Source: an uncultured Collinsella sp. (lineage in GTDB: Bacteria; Actinomycetota; Coriobacteriia; Coriobacteriales; Coriobacteriaceae). From it: DNA of 14,136 nucleotides. The notes below the pieces were generated by a model. The model did not search any database. It was given only the letters and a program-made list of their open reading frames with translations, and was not told the DNA's origin. Positions 1-6,842 of the stretch are shown one piece after another; positions within the stretch are counted from its first letter, which is position 1; every line of letters starts with the position of its first letter. The translations under genes were made by a program, and so were the position numbers. The stretch spans positions 1 to 14,136 of the forward strand of contig CAUAGV010000027.1 in assembly GCA_958428675.1 (NCBI GenBank), written 5' to 3'.

Positions 1-1
1 G

Positions 2-1180
2 TTTTATACCTATGCGAACGCGGAGGTCAATCGGGCATATATAACCGAGAACGGAGACAGGGTTTCCTCCTATATTCCGCTGCTGCCGCGCAACTCTGAT
101 GAGGTTCGGGCGACGGAACTCTATACCGATGCGGTGTGGCCGACGAGCGTGAACGATGACAAGGCGTATCTGCATTACGGGACGACCTGCCCTAACTATA
201 AGAAAGGGACGCCGAGCGGATTTGCTTCGGTTGCCGATTACGATGGACAGGATAAATGCAGCAAATGCCATTTTGGCGTTTTGTCGCTTGGTGCTGTTGC
301 GGCGCCTTCAACCTCTATCGAAAACGGCTTTGAGTATCACTTTGACAAGTTTAAAGACGCCCTGGAGGACTACGTCGACTGTCGCAACAAGGAGCTCGAG
401 CTCGAGCGTCAGACCGAGGACGAAGCCGACCGTGCGGGCAATGCGTTCGATACCGCCATCAAAGAACTTTCCGGTGAGCGTCCGCGTATCGCCCCACCTG
501 GCCGCAACGGCGTGGTTGCCTTTGCGGTTTCGGGTGCCATCTCGAGCCCCGATGAGCTCAACTCTTCGTTTAACACGGCAGTCAGGCTTGGCGATCGCGG
601 TGCCATCTCTGCCGCGGTGCTGGCGCCCGATGAGGCGACGGCGCAAAACAACGTGCTTTCGCGATTTTTCTCGACAATGAAGGAACGCTCGGGTGGCGTT
701 GCCGGCGTACTCGATGGCGTCATGGATGTCTGGGGACGGCTGCTTGTGGGATACGGAGACATCCAAGGTTCGGCCGACGAACTTATGGACGAGATGATTA
801 AAGGCCTAGGAGGGGGCAGCGGCGCGTTGGGCTCCATTGCATCGTGGCTCGGCGATACCGTTTCGGCGTCCGTGGCGGCGCTGGGTTTGGAACCGTGCGA
901 CTTGCGCCTGCGAAAGCCGGTGCTGACTGATTCCGCCAACGTCATTAAGAGCCCGGGGTCTGACATTGCCGGTCTCTCTCAAGCGCAAGACAAACTGCGA
1001 AGTATTCCGTTGGGCGTGACCGATCCCAAGGCGCTTTGCGAGGCGTTGGAATATCAAGTCGAACGCACCATTAGCGGTACGGTGTTCACGCTTGCGGAGA
1101 TTCCTCTGCCCGGCGGTGGCTCCATCCCACTCACCGTCGATGTCGCCACGCTGGTTGGCGCTCTGGGCGGTGGGTCGTAA
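2..1180 (+). CDS. Large Tad-pilus-associated protein of unknown function, 5' end outside the window
   Basis: The frame is open from the first bases of the window, so this is the last 392 residues of a longer protein. The first in-frame GTG/ATG-type codon (GTG at 134) is probably internal, because the upstream residues read as ordinary protein. The visible part has a cysteine at 188-190 and a CxxC-His motif at 257-268, which could bind metal or form disulphides. A charged, probably helical stretch follows (about 340-480), then a glycine- and serine-rich, weakly hydrophobic second half with two more isolated cysteines. I do not recognise a catalytic domain. The stop codon TAA overlaps the ATG of the TadE-like gene by one base, so the two are cotranscribed and probably translationally coupled. 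That context suggests a surface, minor-pilin or TadG-like role. This is inference from neighbours, not from a recognised domain. Confidence 0.75.
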   Translation, partial: FYTYANAEVNRAYITENGDRVSSYIPLLPRNSDEVRATELYTDAVWPTSVNDDKAYLHYGTTCPNYKKGTPSGFASVADYDGQDKCSKCHFGVLSLGAVAAPSTSIENGFEYHFDKFKDALEDYVDCRNKELELERQTEDEADRAGNAFDTAIKELSGERPRIAPPGRNGVVAFAVSGAISSPDELNSSFNTAVRLGDRGAISAAVLAPDEATAQNNVLSRFFSTMKERSGGVAGVLDGVMDVWGRLLVGYGDIQGSADELMDEMIKGLGGGSGALGSIASWLGDTVSASVAALGLEPCDLRLRKPVLTDSANVIKSPGSDIAGLSQAQDKLRSIPLGVTDPKALCEALEYQVERTISGTVFTLAEIPLPGGGSIPLTVDVATLVGALGGGS

Positions 1181-1656
1181 TGAGTATCCGCATGCGTCTG
1201 CGCGAGGAGCGCGCCCAAGCGACGGTGGAGATGGCAGTGGTTACGCCCGTTTTGCTGGTGCTGGCACTCATCGTGTACAACGTCATGATCTTTGCCAGCG
1301 CTGTCGCGCGCTTCGACCGCGTGGTGCCCGACATCGTGTTGGCGCACGCCGTGGCGTCGGAGGGGGAGGGCGACGAAAGCTCTGCCGATGCCTCGGCGAC
1401 GGTTCAGACTCAAATTCTGAATGCCATGGAAGGCTATGACTTGCAGATCGAAGTGTCGAGCGAGCAAGGCGCGGAGGCATCGGATGGTGGCCTGCTCTCC
1501 CTATCCGGTACGTTTAGGACCTACACCTGCACCATGCACTATGAGCCGTGGCCGACTTCTCTCAGCATCGCTGGCGTTCCGCTGGGGGCGCCGACAACGT
1601 TGTCGCACGAGCGCGCGGTGACGGTCGATCCATGGCGTCCGGGGGTGGTCATGTGA
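1180..1656 (+). CDS. TadE-like pseudopilin
   Basis: This 158-residue protein has the layout of TadE/TadF minor pseudopilins of Tad/Flp pili. It has a short basic N-terminus, then a QATVEMAVVTPVLL segment (residues 13-26) in which the glutamate opens a single hydrophobic helix (to about residue 38), followed by a soluble C-terminal domain. Known members are processed by a prepilin peptidase and needed for pilus assembly at the membrane. The ATG overlaps the TAA of the preceding gene by one base. Its own stop overlaps the GTG of the next gene (GTGA at 1653-1656). Both overlaps point to one operon. The C-terminal domain has no motif I recognise. Confidence 0.82.
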   Translation: MSIRMRLREERAQATVEMAVVTPVLLVLALIVYNVMIFASAVARFDRVVPDIVLAHAVASEGEGDESSADASATVQTQILNAMEGYDLQIEVSSEQGAEASDGGLLSLSGTFRTYTCTMHYEPWPTSLSIAGVPLGAPTTLSHERAVTVDPWRPGVVM

Positions 1657-2012
1657 CCGCGGTCTCGTCCTACATCGCCTACGCGCGGGCACTCAATAGG
1701 CTGGGTTGGACGCCGGCCGAGTTTGCGGTGGCGGAGTCGTTTGTCGTGCGCCTGCGCGGCATGCTGGGACGGCGTCCGGTTGCCGCCAACGGCCTGCCGC
1801 TCGTCATGGCGTTTCCACGCTGCTCTTCGGTCCACACGTGTTTTATGGCCTATCCCATCGACATCGCCTTTATCGATGCACGTGGCTATGTCCTCGTATG
1901 CTACGAAAACGTACGTCCCTGGCGTATGTGCTCCTGCCCCGGCGCCTGGGCCGTACTAGAGCGTCCTTCAATCATTGTTTCGACCCCTGCTCTCCAACGC
2001 GTGCCGGCTTAA
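1653..2012 (+). CDS. DUF192 family protein
   Basis: This is a small protein of about 119 residues. The start chosen is GTG at 1653, which overlaps the TadE-like stop by four bases and has a G-rich stretch (1641-1648) just upstream as a possible ribosome site. An in-frame ATG at 1632 is the alternative. The DUF192 signature is visible: a short arginine-rich N-terminal segment around MLGRRP, then a core in which SVHTCFM is followed by PIDIAFID and a glycine-valine turn, as in the HT-x-M ... D-x-x-F-x-D pattern of the family. The function of DUF192 is not established. Here it closes a Tad-pilus transcription unit, suggesting an accessory role in pilus biogenesis or secretion. It carries several cysteines (CSS, HTC, CYE, MCSC). 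Confidence 0.8.
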   Translation: MTAVSSYIAYARALNRLGWTPAEFAVAESFVVRLRGMLGRRPVAANGLPLVMAFPRCSSVHTCFMAYPIDIAFIDARGYVLVCYENVRPWRMCSCPGAWAVLERPSIIVSTPALQRVPA

Positions 2013-2030
2013 GAATTGGCGACAGCGGAC

Positions 2031-2045
2031 TTTCGTCATACGAAA
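2031..2045. promoter_or_regulatory. Perfect palindrome upstream of the toxin-antitoxin-like pair, candidate operator
   Basis: The sequence is TTTCGT, a 3-base spacer, then ACGAAA: perfect 6-base arms, 26 bases before the toxin ATG. A weak sigma-70-like promoter overlaps it, with -35 TTGGCG (2016-2021), a 17-base spacer and -10 TACGAA (2039-2044). Ribbon-helix-helix antitoxins commonly repress their own operon by binding short palindromes over the promoter. That is the likely role here. The promoter match is poor, so the exact start is uncertain. Confidence 0.4.
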
Positions 2046-2070
2046 TTGGGTAAGATGGAGGAGAAGATGC

Positions 2071-2337
2071 ATGGATGTTGAGATCCATCCCAACGCTAAA
2101 AAGCACCTGACAGAACAGCAGGTGCTTAGCGCTTGGCTTGCGGTTACTGAGTGCATTCGTCGCGAGTCGAAGGACGAGCCGCCGAGATGGCTTGCGATTG
2201 GATGGCTCCCAGACGGACGAAGCGTGGAGCTTGTCGCGGTCGAGCTTGTCCGTGGGTGGCTTATCATTCATGCCTTGTCTCCAGTCCAGAAGAAATTTTG
2301 GCAGGAGATTGAACAGGCTCGGCAAAGGGGTCGATGA
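2071..2337 (+). CDS. Putative BrnT/RelE-like toxin of a toxin-antitoxin pair
   Basis: This gene encodes 88 residues. The start is ATG 2071, with a strong GGAGGAG ribosome site at 2057-2063; a longer reading frame upstream lacks such a site and runs into the preceding gene. The pattern is H-x2-AKKH near the N-terminus (residues 6-12), a helix LTEQQVLSAW, then AIGWLPDGRSVELVAVE and a strand ending IIHAL before K/Q/W-rich helix residues. This resembles BrnT-like members of the RelE superfamily, where an iG-x-x-dGr-x-l-x-V core is followed by a final ISAR-type strand. Here the arginine of that strand is missing (IIHAL), so catalysis may differ. The gene overlaps the next, antitoxin-like gene by four bases. 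Toxin-first order with a ribbon-helix-helix partner matches the BrnTA layout. Toxicity is not proven. Confidence 0.6.
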   Translation: MDVEIHPNAKKHLTEQQVLSAWLAVTECIRRESKDEPPRWLAIGWLPDGRSVELVAVELVRGWLIIHALSPVQKKFWQEIEQARQRGR

Positions 2338-2621
2338 TGGGCAAGACGTATACGGCCGCTAATGGTCAGGTTGTAACGGATGAAATGATTGACGCGTGGT
2401 GCGAGTCGTACGAGCACGGAGAGTTTCCGGATGGCGAACATACCGTTGGTGGGATCGTGCATGGACGGCCCCCGCTCTCAGGTGAGGGGACGGCAACGTT
2501 GTCGGTCAAGATTCCTCTGGGAATGAAGGAGGCCATTCGTCGACGGGCGGCTGCCGAGGGGATGACGCCAAGTGAGTTTGCCCGTGCGGCTCTGAGCGAA
2601 AAACTTCTTGCTGCCGGCTGA
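2334..2621 (+). CDS. Ribbon-helix-helix (CopG/BrnA-like) antitoxin
   Basis: This gene encodes 95 residues. The start ATG at 2334 sits in an ATGA overlap with the toxin stop, with AAAGGGG (2324-2330) as ribosome site inside the toxin gene. The C-terminal half has the ribbon-helix-helix layout: a strand TATLSVKIP (about residues 53-61), helix GMKEAIRRRAAAEG, a turn, then a second helix TPSEFARAALSEKLL. The strand is expected to dimerise and bind DNA. The N-terminal half (residues 1-50, acidic, with WCESYEHGEFPDGE) is probably the toxin-binding region. The likely role is to neutralise the upstream protein and repress the pair through the palindrome at 2031-2045. A plain CopG-type regulator without toxin partner is less likely given the coupling. 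Confidence 0.68.
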   Translation: MMGKTYTAANGQVVTDEMIDAWCESYEHGEFPDGEHTVGGIVHGRPPLSGEGTATLSVKIPLGMKEAIRRRAAAEGMTPSEFARAALSEKLLAAG

Positions 2622-2684
2622 TGTCTCTGACGTGCCGATTTATAGAACCGAGGCTGTGCTCAAAAACTTTTTTAAAATTCTCGG

Positions 2685-2712
2685 TTGACCGGAACGCGTC
2701 CTTGGTTATACT
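2685..2712 (+). promoter_or_regulatory. Sigma-70-type promoter of tRNA-Phe
   Basis: The -35 box TTGACC (2685-2690) and -10 box TATACT (2707-2712) are separated by 16 bases. An A/T-rich tract just upstream (2660-2680) looks like an UP element. The predicted transcript start lies about 26 bases before the tRNA, so there is a 5' leader for RNase P to remove. Confidence 0.75.
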
Positions 2713-2744
2713 AATCAAGCCTTGAAACAAGGCACACCTCAAAT

Positions 2745-2817
<73 letters not shown>

Positions 2818-2830
2818 CCTTGAATTGACT

Positions 2831-2860
2831 AGGACCTCTGCAAAGGGGTCCTTTTCTTTT
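2831..2860 (+). terminator. Intrinsic terminator after tRNA-Phe
   Basis: A 9-pair stem AGGACCTCT / AGGGGTCCT (2831-2839 with 2844-2852, one G-U pair) is closed by a GCAA tetraloop. It is followed by a T-rich run, TTTTCTTTT. Confidence 0.85.
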
Positions 2861-3114
2861 ATGTAGGGTTCTGCGGAAAATGCGCCCCATTATTGAGCGA
2901 TAGAACGGGACATGCTTTCCGGTGCCTGCCTTTGGCGCGCGTACACACCTCGTCGCACCATTCCGAGCCCGTCTGCTCCCAGACATTCCTCCCACTTTCG
3001 CGTCACTTTGCAGACCGTTCGGTCGCCTGTCCGCACACGCGGGTATACTCAAAACGATAATTATCCTACGCAATACGATGCGGGTTCGACCTGCATGATC
3101 CGAAGGGGGCAGTG
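2861..3114 (+). promoter_or_regulatory. Intergenic region with a -10-like box before the GH5-like gene
   Basis: These 254 bases have no convincing coding frame. A good -10-like hexamer TATACT lies at 3044-3049, about 66 bases before the start codon, with no clear -35 box at normal spacing. A G-rich ribosome site AAGGGGG lies at 3103-3109. I see no riboswitch or operator I could name. Confidence 0.35.
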
Positions 3115-4176
3115 ATGGAGAGGATACTCGGCGTTAATCTCTCTGGCTGGTTTATTCCCGAGCCTTGGGTGACCCCGTCGCTGTACGCGGCGACCGGTGC
3201 ATCCAACGCGGCCGAGCTACAGGAGGCCATGGGTACCGCCGCCTATAACGAGCGCATGCGCCGCCATTACGAGACGTTTGTGAGCGAGGACGATTTTCGC
3301 CGCATGGCGCAGATTGGCCTCAATGCCGTGCGTCTGCCGGTGCCCTGGTATGCCTTTGGCTCACAGGGGTCCGATGCGTCCTACATCTCGGTTGTCGACT
3401 ACATTGACCGTGCAATTGAGTGGGCTGCCAAGTACGACATCCGCGTGCTGCTCGATCTGGCAACCGTGCCCGGTGGCCAGGGCGATTCCAACGATTCGCC
3501 CACCACGCCGGAGGCTGTTGCCGAGTGGCATTCGTCCACCAACGGCCGTCATGTCGCACTCGACGTGCTCGAGCGCTTGGCCGATCGCTATGGCGAGGCC
3601 GAGAGCCTGCTGGGCATTGAGCTGCTGGACACGCCGCAGATGAGCGTTCGCAAGAGCCTCTTCACCATGACGGATGGCATTCCCGCTCACTACCTGCGCA
3701 ATTTCTATCGCGATGCCTACGAGCTCGTCCGTTCGTATATGCCCGAGGATAAGATCGTCGTCTTCTCGTCTTCGGGGCATCCCAGCGAGTGGAAGCATTT
3801 TATGCGCGGCGCCAAGTACAAGAACGTCTACATGGACCTTCACCTGTACCATTACCGCGACGAGCATGCGCTCGACATCACGAGCCCCCGCGGGCTGACG
3901 ACGGCGATTTCGCGTAACAAGCGCGAGCTTAAAGAAGCGATTTCGACTGGGTTCCCCGTGCTGGTGGGCGAATGGTCGGGTGCGGCGATCTTTGCCAACT
4001 CGTCGGTTACGCCCGAGGGCCGCAATGCCTACGAGCGCGTGTTTATCGCCAACCAGCTGGCTTCGTTTGCGCCGGCTGCCGGTTGGTTCTTCCAAACGTG
4101 GAAGACCGAGAAGCGCATTGCAGCATGGGACGCTCGCGCGGCGCTCGGTACGCTCGAACGCGGCATGATTGAATAG
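3115..4176 (+). CDS. GH5-like glycoside hydrolase with altered acid/base site
   Basis: This 353-residue protein has the layout of a GH5 (alpha/beta)8 barrel of the exo-beta-1,3-glucanase type. Seen in order are ILGVNLSGWF at the N-terminus, NAVRLPVPWYAF (conserved arginine), DLATVPGGQGDSND on a third-strand loop, LGIELLDTPQ, HLYHY, VLVGEWSGA (nucleophile Glu286) and GWFFQTWKTE. The family normally reads N-E-P after GIELL, where the Glu is the proton donor. Here D172-T173-P174 stand in that place, so the donor is missing, and the histidine usual in the DLHGAPG loop is also replaced. It may be a pseudoenzyme, a carbohydrate-binding barrel, or use another donor. No signal peptide is visible, so it is probably cytoplasmic. 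ATG 3115 is preferred over GTG 3112 because it is better spaced from the AAGGGGG site. The stop is 6 bases before rsmI, so the two are cotranscribed. Confidence 0.8.
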   Translation: MERILGVNLSGWFIPEPWVTPSLYAATGASNAAELQEAMGTAAYNERMRRHYETFVSEDDFRRMAQIGLNAVRLPVPWYAFGSQGSDASYISVVDYIDRAIEWAAKYDIRVLLDLATVPGGQGDSNDSPTTPEAVAEWHSSTNGRHVALDVLERLADRYGEAESLLGIELLDTPQMSVRKSLFTMTDGIPAHYLRNFYRDAYELVRSYMPEDKIVVFSSSGHPSEWKHFMRGAKYKNVYMDLHLYHYRDEHALDITSPRGLTTAISRNKRELKEAISTGFPVLVGEWSGAAIFANSSVTPEGRNAYERVFIANQLASFAPAAGWFFQTWKTEKRIAAWDARAALGTLERGMIE

Positions 4177-4182
4177 GTTGAT

Positions 4183-5061
4183 ATGACGCAAAACAGCGCC
4201 CACACGGGCAAACTCTATGTGGTCGGTACGCCCATCGGTAACCTGGGCGACCTGTCCCCGCGCGTTGGCGAGGCGTTTGCCGCCGCCGATGCCATTTGCT
4301 GCGAAGACACGCGTGTGACGTCAAAGCTGCTGATGCACCTGGGAATTTCCAAGCCGCTTGTCCGTTGCGACGAGAATGTGATTGCCAGCCGCGCCGCCGG
4401 CCTGGTCGACCGTCTGCTGGCGGGGGAGACCCTCGCCTTTGCCTCGGACGCCGGCATGCCGAGCGTGTCCGATCCCGGCCAGGCGCTGGTCGAGGCGGCA
4501 CGTGAGGCCGATGTGCCCGTCGAAGTTATCCCCGGGCCCTCTGCTTGCGTCACGGCGCTCGTTTCGTCCGGCATTCCCTGTGAGCATTTTTTCTTCGAGG
4601 GCTTTTTGGGCCGAAAGCACGGCGACCGCGTGCGTCGTTTGCAGCGCCTTGCCGTGGTGCCCGGCGCACTCATCTTCTACGAGTCTCCACATCGCATCGT
4701 GGCGACGCTCGAGGCCGTGGCGGAGGTCTTTCCCCAGCGTGAGGCTGCCGTCTGCCGCGAACTCACCAAGCTGCACGAGGAGGTCTTGCGCGGGCCCGCT
4801 GCCCAGCTTGCCGAGGAGCTGCGTGCTCGCGGCGAGGTAAGGGGCGAGATTGCGCTGGTCATCGCGCCGCCGAGCGAGGATGAGGAGGCCGGTATCGTGC
4901 CGGTTGGCGCCGCGGCAGCGGATCCCGACGAGGCCCTGCGCGAGGATATCCGCGCCGCGCTCGAGGAGGGGGAGCCCGCGTCTGCGGTGGCCAAGCGCCT
5001 GTCTCAGAAGTATTCGCGCCGCAAGCGCGATGTCTATGCCATAGTGCTCGATATGCAATAG
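4183..5061 (+). CDS. rsmI: 16S rRNA (cytidine-1402 2'-O)-methyltransferase
   Basis: RsmI uses S-adenosylmethionine to 2'-O-methylate cytidine 1402 of 16S rRNA in the decoding centre. The 292-residue protein is of usual family length and has the tetrapyrrole-methylase-like fold. Visible motifs are LYVVGTPIGNLGD (11-23), the CCEDTR segment (39-44), the SDAGMPSVSDPG loop (88-99), VIPGPSA, FEGFLGRK, YESPHR and a RELTK motif followed by a charged region. The C-terminal helices ending KYSRRKRDVYAIVLDMQ match the domain usual for RsmI. It starts 6 bases after the GH5-like gene. A 69-base gap separates it from metG. Confidence 0.95.
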   Translation: MTQNSAHTGKLYVVGTPIGNLGDLSPRVGEAFAAADAICCEDTRVTSKLLMHLGISKPLVRCDENVIASRAAGLVDRLLAGETLAFASDAGMPSVSDPGQALVEAAREADVPVEVIPGPSACVTALVSSGIPCEHFFFEGFLGRKHGDRVRRLQRLAVVPGALIFYESPHRIVATLEAVAEVFPQREAAVCRELTKLHEEVLRGPAAQLAEELRARGEVRGEIALVIAPPSEDEEAGIVPVGAAAADPDEALREDIRAALEEGEPASAVAKRLSQKYSRRKRDVYAIVLDMQ

Positions 5062-5085
5062 ATGGAGGATATCCAGCCCTTGCGC

Positions 5086-5091
5086 TAGAAT
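5086..5091 (+). promoter_or_regulatory. Weak -10 box candidate before metG
   Basis: TAGAAT lies 40 bases before the metG start. No -35 box at 16-18 bases is convincing. A strong ribosome site CTGGAGGA (5115-5122) precedes the ATG. metG may have its own promoter here or be read from rsmI. Confidence 0.3.
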
Positions 5092-5130
5092 CATCCCCTG
5101 TATGCAACGTTTTTCTGGAGGACAAACCCC

Positions 5131-6732
5131 ATGGATCAAAGCAAGCCTTCGTTCTTTATCACGACGCCCATCTACTACGTCAACGCCGATCCGCACCTGG
5201 GCACGGCTTATTCCACCATCATCGCCGACGTTCAGGCTCGCTATCGCCGCTCCGCCGGCTATAACGTCAAGTTCCTGACTGGCATGGACGAGCACGGCGA
5301 GAAGGTCGCCGAGGCCGCAGCCAAGCATGGCATGACGCCGCAGGAGTGGACCGATAGTCAGGCCCCGCACTTCAAGGAGCTTTGGAGCAAGCTCGAGATT
5401 TCCAACGACGACTTCATCCGCACCACCGAGCCGCGCCAGCATCATGCCGTGCAGTATCTGTGGGAGCGCATGAAGGAGTCCGGCTATCTATATAAGGGCA
5501 GTTACGACGGTTGGTATTGTGTGCCTGACGAGACCTACTTCACCGATACGCAGGTCCAGAAGGGCGACGAGGAGTACGGCAGCGTCGGCCAGCATCTATG
5601 CCCCGACTGCCACCGTCCGCTTGAGCGCGTGCAGGAGGAGTCCTACTTCTTTAAGCTTTCCGCCTTCCAGGACAAGCTTCTCAAGCTCTATGACGAGCAC
5701 CCCGACTTTGTCGAGCCTGCGTTCCGCATGAACGAGGTACGTAGCTTTGTCGAGGGCGGCCTTAACGACCTTTCCGTGAGCCGCACGAGCTTTGACTGGG
5801 GCATTCAGGTCCCGTTTGACGAGGGTCACGTGACCTACGTGTGGTTCGATGCGCTGCTCAACTATATGACGGCCGTCGGCTACGGTGTCGACACCGATGA
5901 GGCGCGTGCCGAGCTGGCCTATCGCTGGCCCGCGCAGTTCCACATCGTGGGTAAGGACATCATCCGCTTCCACTGCGTCATTTGGCCCGCCATGCTCATG
6001 GCCATCGGCGAGGCCCTGCCCGAGCACGTCTTTGCCCACGGCTTTCTGACCGTGCGCAATGCCGAGACCGGTAAGGCCGAGAAGATGTCCAAGAGCCGCG
6101 GCAACGCTATCGCTCCGCAGGATGTTATCGACATGCTGGGCGTCGAGGGCTACCGCTATTACTTTATGACCGACGTGGTCCCCGGCACCGACGGCGCCAT
6201 CAGCTTCGATCGCATGGAGCAGGTCTACAACGCCGATCTGGCCAACAGCTGGGGCAACCTCATCTCGCGCTCGCTCAACATGAGCGCAAAGTACTTTGAC
6301 GGCTGCGCCCCGGCTAAACCGGCGTCTGCCGACGCGTTCGATAACCCGCTGGCAAAGATTGCCGACGGTTTGGTCGAGCGCTACATGGCCAAGATGGACG
6401 TGCTCGATTACGGTGGAGCCAAGGATGAGGTTATGGAGCTCATCCATGCCGCCAACCACTACATCGAGGACTCCGAGCCCTGGGCGCTTGCCAAGGACGA
6501 GGCCAAGGCTGACGAGCTGGCATTTGTGATCTACAACCTGCTCGAGGCCATCCGCATTGCCGCTCACCTGCTGATGCCGCTCATGCCTCAGACCTCTGTT
6601 GAGGCTCTGCGCCGCTTGTCCTGTGAGGGCGAGGCCGCGAGCGACGACCTCAAGGGCATTTGCACTTGGGGCCTGCTTGCCGGTGGTCAGCCCGTCGAGA
6701 AGGGCGATCCGCTGTTCCCGCGTCTGGCGTAG
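5131..6732 (+). CDS. metG: Methionyl-tRNA synthetase
   Basis: This class I enzyme charges tRNA-Met with methionine. The 533 residues include the HIGH-type motif PHLGTAYS (21-28), KMSKS at 318-322, ISNDDFIRTTE, YCVPDETYFTD, the CPDCHRPLE knuckle, SRTSFDWGIQVP, WFDALLNY and HIVGKDIIRFH. A C-terminal helical anticodon-binding domain contains LANSWGNLISR. It is of the shorter type, without the C-terminal tRNA-binding dimerisation domain that takes many bacterial enzymes to about 650 residues. The insertion knuckle has three cysteines (YC, CPDC) and an aspartate where zinc-bearing forms have a fourth cysteine, an intermediate state. The gene is preceded by a good ribosome site and followed by a clear terminator. 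Confidence 0.97.
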   Translation: MDQSKPSFFITTPIYYVNADPHLGTAYSTIIADVQARYRRSAGYNVKFLTGMDEHGEKVAEAAAKHGMTPQEWTDSQAPHFKELWSKLEISNDDFIRTTEPRQHHAVQYLWERMKESGYLYKGSYDGWYCVPDETYFTDTQVQKGDEEYGSVGQHLCPDCHRPLERVQEESYFFKLSAFQDKLLKLYDEHPDFVEPAFRMNEVRSFVEGGLNDLSVSRTSFDWGIQVPFDEGHVTYVWFDALLNYMTAVGYGVDTDEARAELAYRWPAQFHIVGKDIIRFHCVIWPAMLMAIGEALPEHVFAHGFLTVRNAETGKAEKMSKSRGNAIAPQDVIDMLGVEGYRYYFMTDVVPGTDGAISFDRMEQVYNADLANSWGNLISRSLNMSAKYFDGCAPAKPASADAFDNPLAKIADGLVERYMAKMDVLDYGGAKDEVMELIHAANHYIEDSEPWALAKDEAKADELAFVIYNLLEAIRIAAHLLMPLMPQTSVEALRRLSCEGEAASDDLKGICTWGLLAGGQPVEKGDPLFPRLA

Positions 6733-6774
6733 AGACCGCGCGAGCGCCATATCGGCAATTTGCTGTTTAGCTGT

Positions 6775-6810
6775 AAGGGCATGGCCGCCACGGTCCATGC
6801 CCTTTTGTTT
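6775..6810 (+). terminator. Intrinsic terminator after metG
   Basis: The stem AGGGCATGG (6776-6784) pairs perfectly with CCATGCCCT (6795-6803); an extra A-T pair extends it. It is followed by TTTTGTTT. It lies only about 33 bases before the rsmA ATG. Confidence 0.85.
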
Positions 6811-6842
6811 CAAGACGCCGCCATCATGCTAAGGAGGCAACC

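Noticed and set aside
4321..5445. Minus-strand reading frame of 374 codons
   Set aside because: It is antisense to rsmI and metG, which are both certain; its sequence has no family features.
5596..6813. Minus-strand reading frame of 405 codons
   Set aside because: It is antisense to metG and its terminator; a shadow of the real codon bias.
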